Shown here: piece after piece, positions 47,901 to 57,400 of the stretch | How positions within the stretch are numbered: position 1 is the first letter of the stretch | How the letters are laid out: every line of letters starts with the position of its first letter | Source: Apostichopus japonicus | Lineage: Eukaryota; Echinodermata; Holothuroidea; Aspidochirotida; Stichopodidae | Assembly (NCBI RefSeq): GCF_037975245.1 | Contig: NC_092580.1 | Coordinates: 17,058,001 to 17,122,000 of the forward strand | DNA length: 64,000 bases | Direction: 5' to 3' | Position numbers and translations under genes: made by a program | The notes under the pieces: generated by a model | The model's input: only the letters and a program-made list of their open reading frames with translations | What the model was told of the DNA's origin: nothing | The model's database searches: none

Positions 47901-48226
47901 GATTCTGCATTTAAGAAACACAGACCGGCATTATGTCTCATGACTGTCGTACTGTGGCACTATAACTAGCTATTGCAGGTGTTAATAGTACGACTCAATC
48001 TCACAAAGCAACATCAGGATTTGAAAAATTATGGAAACATACATACCTTATAATTCTTCTTTCCAAAGAAATGGAAAAGATTGCCAATGATTGGTAGTGG
48101 AGTCGGCCCAGGAGGGAGGTTCTTGGGTCCACTCATCCACCAGATGGCAGTCAAGAAAACAACGCCAAAAAGCAGAAGCGTTTGCAAGTTGAAATAAAGA
48201 TGTGAGAGGAGTATGTCAATTGCCAT
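38723..48226 (-). CDS. CYP2-type cytochrome P450, gene 2 (intact)
   Basis: Six exons on the - strand: 48226-48047, 46933-46759, 41553-40928, 40040-39858, 39272-39128 and 38901-38723, joined in phase to 495 residues. Landmarks with approximate residue positions: membrane anchor 12-32, PPGP hinge near 40, W129...R133 in helix C, GGGTDTT 301-307 in helix I, E359-I-Q-R362, and the heme loop FGIGRRSCVG with Cys about 441. All residues needed for a working P450 are present. The start is supported by the equal exon 1 in gene 1 and by the hydrophobic leader. CYP2-clan enzymes are ER monooxygenases that take electrons from NADPH-P450 reductase; the substrate is unknown. Intron 2 (5.2 kb) holds a SINE, a MITE, a hAT element and an exon 3 relic. 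Genes 1 and 2 are a tandem duplication. Confidence 0.93.
39128..39272 (-). CDS. P450 gene 2 exon 5
   Basis: 145 bases, GSQIFVNLWGIFHDPKVW, then NPDQFDPTHFL, ending EELIPFGIG with the last Gly split; donor GTAAGA. Confidence 0.92.
39290..39780. repeat. Minisatellite in P450 gene 2 intron 4
   Basis: Short taaagtatggga repeats (39293-39320) are followed by diverged copies of tgtaatacttcatccaccaa. Two blocks near 39595-39655 and 39715-39775 are almost identical, indicating a recent duplication of about 120 bases. Confidence 0.8.
39858..40040 (-). CDS. P450 gene 2 exon 4
   Basis: 61 codons from VQEEIDRVIGTNRQPSYEDR to LAGYNIPK, phase 0 at both ends, containing EIQR (ExxR). Confidence 0.92.
40928..41553 (-). 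CDS. P450 gene 2 exon 3
   Basis: 626 bases, open throughout. It has NGPVWKERRKF (helix C), DYKDKHFQDIINRFRF (F-G region) and MEIFGGGTDTTTNTLLYGIL (helix I), ending HTEVQDK in phase 0; donor GTAAGT. Confidence 0.92.
41816..42115 (+). mobile_element. tRNA-derived SINE (P450 gene 2 intron 2)
   Basis: The head gtgctgtggctgagtggata carries a good A box (TGGCTGAGTGG) and about 60 bases on a B-box-like ggttccgggatagataccc. The body ends in a tail of tattattttattattatt. The head resembles a Leu/Ser-type tRNA. Confidence 0.75.
42395..42465 (-). pseudogene. Relic of P450 exon 3 (5' part) in intron 2 of gene 2
   Basis: tgttctttccaaattgatcc, followed by attctggaagaa, closely matches the start of exon 3 in both P450 genes (cgttctttccaaactggtcc then attctgaaagaa). 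A gcaaaaagcttcatg stretch matches the next part loosely. No open frame or splice site survives. It could be a third, mostly lost gene copy or an exon duplication. Confidence 0.55.
42632..42995 (-). mobile_element. TTAA-flanked MITE, copy 5 (P450 gene 2 intron 2)
   Basis: Same orientation as copy 4: TTAA-AGGGTGTGATGACTCGCG at the left, gcgagtcttcaatgca at the right, where the terminal TTAA has decayed. Confidence 0.8.
44107..45208. mobile_element. Non-autonomous hAT-type element (P450 gene 2 intron 2)
   Basis: The left end is CATGGGCGGCGATC; the right end, ...CAAATCGCCCCCCCTG, is more diverged. The 8-bp flanks GCTGGGGT (44099-44106) and GCCGGGGT (45209-45216) match in 7 of 8. The interior is an inverted relative of 13041-14282, and the GGCGC palindrome motif is at about 45058-45095. 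No transposase frame. Confidence 0.85.
46759..46933 (-). CDS. P450 gene 2 exon 2
   Basis: 175 bases, acceptor ATTCTTAG, donor GTAAGG. It reads VFYEIFQNYGGICTVYLGRA, then TILITDINIVKETATKQADN, ending GSDG in phase 1. It is the intact reference for the frameshifted exon in gene 1. Confidence 0.9.
48047..48226 (-). CDS. P450 gene 2 exon 1
   Basis: Sixty codons beginning MAIDILLSHLYFNLQTLLLF, then a hydrophobic run into WWMSGPKNLPPGP and PLPIIGNL, ending GKKNYK in phase 0; donor GTATGT. TTACCTTGCAG lies 9 bases upstream of the ATG, showing a split 5' UTR. Confidence 0.9.
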
Positions 48227-48235
48227 AGTGATGAC

Positions 48236-48237
48236 CT
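48236..48237 (-). other. Acceptor just upstream of the P450 gene 2 start
   Basis: On the - strand, TTTTTTACCTTGCAG ends here, 11 to 10 bases before the ATG. It implies a 5' UTR intron. The best upstream donor I see is at 52063-52071. Confidence 0.55.
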
Positions 48238-49844
48238 GCAAGGTAAAAAATAGCAGGCCATCGATACTTTTGTAACTTACTGAGACAACTTATTTTCATG
48301 TATCATCACATGTTTCTACTGTATGCTATGTTCACCCATGGACCAACACCTTTGCATCTTCTGTTACATTATATTGTCAATTCTTGGAATAAAAATCTAA
48401 TATATATCCAATTTGGTTACAGCTGGACTGAAAGATACTTATATATGGATTTAAGATAATATGCCATGCAATTTTGTCATTACACAAACAATAACCACAG
48501 GTTAGACACAGGTTCCAACACTTTTGTGCCACAAAGTATCATATTTTGTACTTTCTTCTCAGCAAATTTCTAAGTATATATCATATATCTTTTCTATTGG
48601 GAAAAATCCCATAGAGTATAGTCTTCACATACAGTTCTAAATTCAATGACCCTCAGTAAACTTTATCAAACCAATTTTCTCTACATGTGTAGTGTAGAAA
48701 ACATTGCAATCAAGTTTCATCTATATAATATCTAATAACCATGCATGGGTTTGGGAATTTTTTTTCTTCAACTTTGGACAGTTGTGGAAGTCATGCTGAA
48801 GATGAGATTGTACTGTACCCCTGCAGGTTTACTTTGTACCCATGCAGCTACAGAAACATTTGTAAGTGTTTTTGTGTTGATCTGTTTGTAAAGGTTGTTG
48901 TTTTAACCACTTGGTATAATCCCGATCCAGCTGTCTAAATTTCTTGCTGATAATTTTACCTTATCAGTAGCTGGAAAACTCAACAAAGATAAATAGCATC
49001 ATTGACATAAAAGATGTGTTAAGATGTGCATGCACTTATTACTTAGCTTAATAGCCTTCTAAACTAAAGACACCCTCAATAATGTGATGCAGGGATGTAC
49101 ATGCATAGATTGACATACTGTACTCACACACACACACATGCCTGTTGTACCTTATACTGGAAATATTCAGTTTTAAGATGTCGCAGTAATAAGTCAAATT
49201 TATATCTGTGCAGTCTCATTCAAGATGCTCTTGTTGAAGGAGCATGACAAAAGCACTATTTGAACTTGCAAGGTAGGTCAGCCCTTGATCACTGGAGGTG
49301 AAAACATACCTTGAACAGCTATCATTCTTCACACCCCATGATGGGTGTATATATGATACCACTCAAGTCCTGAATCTTTACATACTGTAGCCTAGCTGTA
49401 CAGTAAACACTATGCATGAGCAGTTTATAAAAGTGAGAAAACTGAACAGAAAAAGGTGTTATAACTGGTATAAAAGCAATGCAGAGATTTTGACCTGCAG
49501 AGATCTGGTCCAAAGAAATAAAATGTCAGTTAACTATGTCAAGTGTGAGACAGAGTTTTACTTTGATTGTTGTGGGTCTAGATTGACATGGTAACTACTG
49601 TACAGTAATTAAGTCAAGTACCTGTAACATAAGAATATACGAAAACCATTAGTATTCTCTTAAATCTGTATACTGTGTAGAGACTGTAACAAATATTTCA
49701 CATCATACCCAGTGAGGACATTTACTGTTCATGTGCTTTCTATGTCCATGCAGCTTCAGAGCACTCGTATTGACATATATGTGAATATCATGTTTCTATC
49801 AGACAATAATTAAGTTAGCAATTTTCATAACTGTCAATAAAACA

Positions 49845-50646
49845 GCATGCCGCCATCTTTAAAAAGTTAACTTTCCGTTGCTTGCAAGTGAAGTTTTTCT
49901 CTTGTCGCTTCAAAATGCAGACAGTAATGAACATAGGCGTAGGAGCCTGATTTGATTTGGGGGGGCTGTAACGACTTGCCCGAAAAATATTACCAAAATT
50001 TTTCGCGCGCTACGCGCGCGTTCACAATCTTAATATGCTATCATATAGCCATTCATCGGTTATTACATCACATGCCAATAACCAATGAACACATATATGA
50101 CATGCACAATAAGATGTTAAACGCGCGCGGAACGCACGAAAAATTTTGGTTGTATTTTCCCTCTTATTACCATTCCATATTGGTTATAACTATTGGGGAA
50201 GTCGTTACAATAATAACGATAATAATAATTTCAGTTAACCATTGGAAAACACATTGCAAGTTATTCATCTTTCAGTAGGTGCCCGAAAAATTCTCAGCAT
50301 ATTGCCCGAATTTTCACCCCCCCCCCCCAAAAAATGAAAAACACATTGCAAATTATTCTTCTTTCAGTAGGTGCCCGAAAAATTCTCAGCATATTGCCCG
50401 AATTTTCACCCCCCCCCCCCCAAAAAAATTGAAAAACACATTGCAAACTTTTCTTCTTTCAGTAGGTGCCCGAAAAATTCTCAGCATATTGCCCGAATTT
50501 TCACCAAAAATTTTGTTTGGGGGGCTGCAGCCCCCCCAGCCCCCCCGCCTCCTACGGCTATGGTAACGAAACTTGATATATACCTTGTTATCTTTGGACC
50601 TGAGATATGCTATATGTACACTGTGCTGTGGGTATTGACCGCAGCA
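49845..50646 (+). mobile_element. TTAA MITE copy 6a, truncated and split by a hAT element
   Basis: Left piece 49845-49931 (gttaactttccgttgcttgc and onward to gcagacagtaatgaa) continues after the hAT insertion at 50571-50646 (to gtattgaccgcagc). The TTAA ends are lost. It joins head-on to copy 6b. Confidence 0.75.
49932..50562. mobile_element. Non-autonomous hAT-type element inserted in a MITE
   Basis: The left end is CATAGGCGTAGGAGCC; the right end is GCCTCCTACGGCTATG. The 8-bp flanks GTAATGAA (49924-49931) and GTAACGAA (50563-50570) match in 7 of 8. The host MITE consensus is continuous across the site. The interior has long inverted arms (aaatttttcgcgcgc near 50000 and its mirror near 50125-50149) and three ~92-bp direct repeats at about 50250-50510, each with a C tract. 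Confidence 0.9.
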
Positions 50647-50998
50647 CAAAGAAATGTCTCATGCCGGTATTCTGACCTAAGTTCGAATGAGGTGTAACAG
50701 AAGTGTTAGACACCACCATCGATCCCAGAAAATACACACACAGCTCGCTACCATCGGTAATTAGACACTATAGTGTACAACTAGTCATATATACAGCTAC
50801 GGTCAATATACCCAAAACACAGTGTACATAGTAGCAATGGACATCTCAGGTCTAGAAAAAAGATGACAAGGTATCACGTTTCATTAATGTCTGAATTTTG
50901 TAGCGACAAGAAGAAAACTTCACTTGCAAGCAACGGAAAGTTAACTTTTACAGAGTGCGGCACGCAGTTTGGGGCCATGCAGTCTTCAATTCCTTTAA
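50647..50998 (-). mobile_element. TTAA MITE copy 6b (inverted relative to 6a)
   Basis: Starts acaaagaaatgtctcatgcc (its terminal segment is missing) and ends cagtcttcaattcct-TTAA. With 6a it forms a long fold-back structure. Confidence 0.75.
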
Positions 50999-52062
50999 AT
51001 GATCATCAAGGAGCAGTTATAAACGTTCTTAAGAACTGTGGGTATTTTACAGATCTGCTTAGCTCCAATTATACGCACGCTATAGCTAGGAAAGTTTTGT
51101 GATTACGTAATCGACCTAGCTGCCACAGTCGTAAATCCACCTCAGGCTCCACAATTAGCATGCATGCATGCTTCTGCCATTATAAGGCTCTCTGTGTAGA
51201 CACTGTGTAGAAATAAGTTCACCTCTCTACAGTGTAGAGTCAATCATACAGCGTTCGCACAAAGACCCTCATGAATTCAAGAAAAGATATGTGGCAGCGT
51301 TGCAGACTATGACTGGTAGGAGGTCATTTTACAACCAAGGCAGGACAATTACGTAATCTCAAGAAACTATCCACGATAGCGTGCTATTGTGATCAATATT
51401 ACAGCAGACCTTTAAGTCATGTAAATTGCACTCAAAAATTGCATGCATGAAAAAGAACTTGTACTTGGATTAAAAAATGATGTACTTGGACATATAGCAC
51501 TCATTACTGGGATCCTTAAGGGCAACACTCAAACTTTGGAACTTGGTACTCAAAAGTTCAAGTACTCAGAAGCTATATAACATTGTATTTGGATCAAAGT
51601 ATGACTACAAGTTACACTGTGTGTCTCTCTCAGACTCAGACTGTGATCGGGTGAACCAATTGAATGGGCCATGCTTAATTTACCAAAAATGATGGGCAAA
51701 TAGCCACAACCATCCTTCAATATTGTCAATTTAGCCTACACCTACAATATCTAGCATCCAACATTCTTCCTCCAAGTTTTGTTTTGTGGGTACAGACAAC
51801 TTCTACCAATACAGTATTGTCTTGAAAAATGGTAGTTTTTATTCGCGGTCCTTGGATAATAGTTTTTCAATGATAAACCAACATGAAATTTACCTTATTG
51901 AAAGTTACCCAGTGATAGTCTGAACTATTCCTTCATTTAGGCTTAACTTCTCACTAGTCTATTGTACTTAGGTCTATATATTAAAACCTGAAAAAAAAAA
52001 CTAAAGCCATCTCCACTTGTTACCGTTCCCCGGTTGCTAAGTGTAATATGTTATTAAATTCT

Positions 52063-52071
52063 CGTACTCAC
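52063..52071 (-). other. Candidate donor of the P450 gene 2 non-coding first exon
   Basis: On the - strand, GAGCTATG is followed by GTGAGTACG, a near-consensus donor. The non-coding exon would lie just above 52071 and the promoter in about 52100-52350. This would create a 3.8-kb 5' UTR intron. It is inference only. Confidence 0.3.
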
Positions 52072-52409
52072 CATAGCTCGTCAAAAATATGTCAAGTTCC
52101 TTCTCTGCAAAGCTCTGCCCCGACGATCAGGAAAAGATTCCAACTTAATAATGTCGAAGTTATTTAGCTTTATCCTACTCAACCTCAGATACCACCACCT
52201 CCGTCCGATTGCCCGTTGCTTGATTATAAGTTGCTGTGAGTATAACAGGTTTCTAATCTAATGGACTCGCCACGTAGCCTATAATGACGACGTTCATTAC
52301 AACAAATTAGAGTTTACATGGACAAGTTAACATTGGCAAGGTTACATTGACAAGTTTACATCGAGATGAGGGCAGCAACTTTCTTCATGTGCACCTCTCA
52401 CGTGTGTGT

Positions 52410-52505
52410 CAAGTGAACTGTGTAGGAGGGGGAGGAGGGAATGAGGAGGGAGAGGAGAGGAGGGGGAACGGGTGGAGGGAAAAGGAGGGTTGGGGAAGAG
52501 GGAGT
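52410..52505. repeat. G-rich purine tract
   Basis: Runs of GGAGGGGGAGGAGGG type over about 95 bases. Several GGG runs are close enough to allow G-quadruplex formation. It lies near the inferred 5' region of P450 gene 2, but a link is speculative. Confidence 0.7.
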
Positions 52506-54395
52506 ATGCACATATACTATGAAAGGGCATTGATATACAGGTCTGGCCAGGGGTAATAATGTCACACATGCCCCTCAGCCTCACCTGTTTTAAAGGCTTC
52601 AGTTTCCTTAAGTATATTATGAACTTGAATATGAGAATACATAATTTGTTATCCCGTATTTCCCGAGCCCATATTAATTCCTGGTTCATGCGCTGTTACC
52701 CCTTACCACCTCCCTGCATCAATCTTGTCAGGCAGGACACTATTAGTTTACAAAGATTGCAAACACATTGCAAGTCACAAACTGAATGGAAGATATATTA
52801 CAAGCAGTGACAGGAAATGAAAGGTGGATGGTGTGGATCCAATTTCCCCGAATTATTTTGTTAGGTACATGAACATTTATGTACGGCATGTGGGCTCGCT
52901 GAATGCTATCCCTGGTAGGGGTTCTGGGGGGTGCTTCGCAAAGGAAAATGCAAAGGCTTAACATCAAATGTTGCATTCTAAGGTTGTGCTAATAGACTGA
53001 TTTTAATTTTGAAGTGGCCCGACTGAATATTTTTCCGTCTTCTGGCGATGGAGGTTGGGAGAGGGAATGGGCTTCCATGACAGGTAGAATTGTTATGATA
53101 TAAATAAAGAGGCTCATAATTTCACAAACATATCATCATGTTTTATTTATCTATCCATGTCTTTTCCAGACATCAACTCATCTGGGTGATAAATAAATCA
53201 ACATTGCAATACTTTACACAATTATTTCTTCTTGCTCTCAATTGTGACAACCTTACAATGCAGAATGAACACAAATGACTTCAAAAAATAAGGATGAGAA
53301 AAGGCTATGTTGACAAAATAAGCCTACGTTAAGGTATTAGCCTTCCCCATTATCTAAGTGAGTGATACAAAGTGACATTGTCCCCTTCTTAATTTACAGA
53401 AATAACGCTTGAACTATATATTAGTGATCATTTATTATATTTTTAAGACGACATTGAAATGGATATCACCTCGAGTAGAACACTTACCATTTTGTACCAA
53501 ACGTGGACAATTAATAACCTGAAAAGGCTACACAAGAATCTGAATGTAAATCTCGTCAGAATGCTTGGAATATTTTCTTCTGCTTTCATCATTCAAAAAC
53601 TAAACTTACTCCTGGAATCTTCTTTGATAATATTACGGACAAGTTCCTCAAAGTAAAAACTTAACAACACAAAATATATTCACAGAAATAGGGGTCTACA
53701 TAAATTCATTTTGATCATAAATTTTTGCAGAGAAGTAGTCTATCCTTTAGTAAACTAGTATCAAACACAGCAGGAGTATTTTAAAGTGATAGTTCATAAT
53801 CCAGTCAGCCAACACCATCTGCTGTAAACTTCAGCAAAAAGAACAGGATATAAGATGTTCACTTCAACAATACTCTATCTGGCCTAGATATGATACAGGG
53901 ATCTGCATGGTGATAGAGTCATCCTAACACAACAGGTCTTAAGCATAGGGCACACAAGTCTTAATTTCTATAGATGAGTAGATGTGTTCTGTAAAAGATG
54001 GAATTGAAGGTAAATTACAACGACCTAAGCAAACAGACGAGACCGTACGATTTAACCTTACTGTGCTATTTGCCAACACTTTCCAATTTAAAATATGATT
54101 GTCTGATCACAAATATTGGCCATCAGTATTGAAGAGAGTAAAATATATAACATTGACATCATCATTTGCCATATAACAATTGGCCATTATTACTGGCCAT
54201 AACCCTTGCAACATTATGCAGCATTATGGTACATGTTTTATCTTACTGTGCTATTTCCCCAGCACTCTGCAAAGTAAAATATGACTCTCTGATTGCAAAT
54301 CGTTGGCCAACATTTATTGCAGACGATGCTTCAGCATATGTTCAATCATACATATATAAGCACATCTCCAGATGGGAATATAATCGTTTGGATTC
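52506..54395. other. Intergenic region and 3' flank of the GTPase gene
   Basis: AT-rich. On the - strand it should hold the 3' UTR of the GTPase gene. AATAAA at 53142-53147 (- strand) is one candidate poly(A) signal. No other exon was recognised. Confidence 0.4.
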
Positions 54396-54478
54396 CTATT
54401 CTTTTCCATCGTCACTTATCGTCCCAAACGAACTCAAAGCTTTCGTCAAATCATCTGAGAGATTGGTGGCTAGCTTAT
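54396..54478 (-). CDS. GNL3L: GTPase terminal exon l
   Basis: 83 bases after the acceptor TTTTGTTCTTGCAG. Completes Asp, then [20 protein letters not shown], then SDDGKE-stop. The phase fits exactly. Confidence 0.85.
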
Positions 54479-57400
54479 CTGCAAGAACAAAATGATACAA
54501 GAAAATGATCTAAGATAACGGCAAATATAGAAAATTTTCAGCGTGCAATTTCAATGTGGAGACTGCATGATGGACTGTTTCAGGATCCCATGAAACAAAC
54601 ACTCTTGTGTCAAACATAGTCAACCCCACCACCATCATGAAAACGTGAAGCAAATTTAACCTTCTGCACAGGTAGAACCGGGCTTGTATCACAACTTCAA
54701 TCAGGTGACCATATTTTTGACCAGTTTGTATTTAACTGGCGGTGACTGTAAACAACATGGACTCATCATATAGAGTGATTAAGTCCACCTTCCGATGCTG
54801 GAGTTCTATGCAAGTTTCATTTTGGGAGATGTGCTGTTGTCCGACCCATGAACATATTTATGTCAAAGAATATGGTGTCAGGAAAGTGGACAGTGGTAAG
54901 AAATTGTCCCACAAAGAAACAGATGACTTACCAGCCCTTCGTCTCTTCTTAAGAACCTTCTTGAATGCCTCCTTTTTGTTTTTGTTGAGTCTCTGGTTAC
55001 CAGCAGGTACCCTGGTAGCTTTCTGATTAGCCTTTGCTTCCATCAATTGTCTTAAAACTCTTGCCTTCGCTTTCGCCTCTTCTGCAGGTGACTTCTCCGT
55101 CGGGAGGTCAACTGTCAAATCCTGTTATGCAGAGAGAGAGAGAGAGGTGGAGAGAAGAGTGTAACTGTGGTTTGTATTACAGATCATCAGGTTAAATAAC
55201 TCCAAACAGTAGGTGTAAATTGATGTTTACTTTATTCGGTGAAAAATTTCTTATCCCAAGTAGTTCATTCCCCTATTGATCAAAATTGTGTACTGGACTT
55301 AAATATTGATGAATAATGTGCTATATTAATATGTGGAATCAAATTTGCAGATGTCACCATACATTGCCAATGAATAGTCAGCAAACATGCAGTAATATCG
55401 GCAAATTTGCTGTCAAATTCATTAACTAATGTACAAACCATGAATCGTTATAAGGGTTAAATTTTAAGGAATTGTCCTCGTCATCCTTCAGATGACCTGT
55501 ACCCCCGAATTCGGTGGTCCAAACAGTAAATTTGATTGTTCTCCAAAAGACTTGTGTAATCTGTATTTAAAGAGGCTGACTTCAGCTTACGGCTTTGATA
55601 AGCCAATGAGGCTTCTTCGCGAGTTCCTGCTTGCAGGAGGATCTAAAATACAATAATACATATAAAGTATTTCACATTGGCCGATTAGGACCATTAATGA
55701 CCTTTAACCTCCTTAATATCCTAGTATAGTTTTAATGAACCCTCACCTACCAACCATAGTCACCGCAGACTTCAGTTACATTTGATTGAATCCCTAGAAG
55801 CATGTAAGATTATTTCATGTTTGAACCTCCCTTGAGCAAATATCAGATTGCATGTGTTTAATCTCTTTGCAAATAATTACATAAATCCCTGACACGACTA
55901 CAACAACTTTGATGAAAATTTGCCGACTGATCTATGTGCAAAAGCCTTTCAAATGAAAGCTGGACAATGGGACAGACAGATAGGGGTATAAACCAATTGA
56001 CAGATGGATTGAGAAATGGATGGATGGGAAAGATAAACAATGGGACAGACAGATAGGGGTATAAACAGATTGACAGATAGATTGAGAGATGGATGGATGG
56101 ATGGGAAAGATGGACAATGAGAACCAGACTGATTGAGAGATGAATGGATGGATGCATTGTACTGGTATAAGCTCCGATGCCTTCCAAAGCCAGTTGAGCT
56201 AAAAATTTGAGCAAGTTCAGTTGAGGCGTTACAGTGTTAATGTTCACTGGACCACTACAAATTCAGAACATGACTTTCTTGTCACAAACAAGACCTCTTG
56301 AATGGGATGAAAGACATGTCTGTTGTTTCTTGCATCAGAAGACATATCATTGGAATCAAACATTTAAATGAGCACTAGTTTTGAATATTAACGGTTCATC
56401 GTTACCTTATTCTCTTCTCCATCTTCTTCTAAATCTTCTTCCATGTCATATTCATCAGCATCCTCATCAACATCATCATCTTCTTCCTCCTCCTCCAGCC
56501 CCTCCTCTCCATCCTCCTCTTCTTCCTCCATATCATCTTCGACTCCCTCACTTTTCTTTCCTCCTGTATCATCTACTTCATCTTCATTCTCTGCTCCACG
56601 AATCCTATCACCCGAAGCCATCTCCACTGACATTTCTTGGGGGCCGCTTTCAGAAACACCTGAAGAGTTTGAGTAAAGTTTCATTTTGGTTGTTTGCATA
56701 CTCCATTACAAACTATAAGTAAAAATGACCTCAAGATTGATCTCTGGTCACATGGTATTTCTGGCTTCTGACTGGCACCCCCAGCAAACCTTCATGTAAG
56801 CTTATTTTTTATATTGTTTTTCAACAAAACACATTTTAGTTTTCCATCATGGTGTTATATGACACTTCTTTGTCACTGAATATTACCTGGTTTCAAATGC
56901 AGTATGCTTACTTCATAAATTGGCAATCTAAATGTATGTATGTATGTATATGTGATCTTCCCGCAAGCAGGAACTCGCGAAAGAAGCCATGGAGGCTTAT
57001 AGACTCGCAAGCTGACCGAAGCCAATCTCTCGGCACACATTCATTTAACGTCCATGTCAGGAAGTTGTTATTGAACAACACCCTTGCCAGACGACACACA
57101 TTGCTGTCGGCGGGGAATCGAACCGGGGATCTCATGACTGGGAGACGCCGGCGTTAACCACTAGGCTATACACTCCGTACTATACAATGGTACTTACAAT
57201 GGTACTTATCAAAAAAGAAACCTTGACCAAGAATTTTATCATTGAAAGTAGCAAGAACCCTACCTTCTAAGATGAGACCATCATGATGTGTAACAGAGTT
57301 CATTTTCAACCCTTTAGAAAAACTCGACACAATTTCAGAGCTGATGTGAGATGGCAGACTATGTTCGTCCGGTGGAGATGTAAAATATGGTATTTTGCCA

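Noticed and set aside
54166-54495. A 109-codon + strand frame with a hydrophobic start, resembling a small membrane protein
   Set aside because: It covers the terminal GTPase exon on the other strand, which joins in perfect phase. No independent support.
56381-56722. Proline/leucine- and serine-rich frames on the + strand
   Set aside because: They are the antisense of the acidic GTPase exon j, whose splice sites and phase fit the gene.
57105-57182. A possible tRNA gene on the - strand
   Set aside because: It has a perfect B box but is the head of a SINE with a 150-base body and microsatellite tail.
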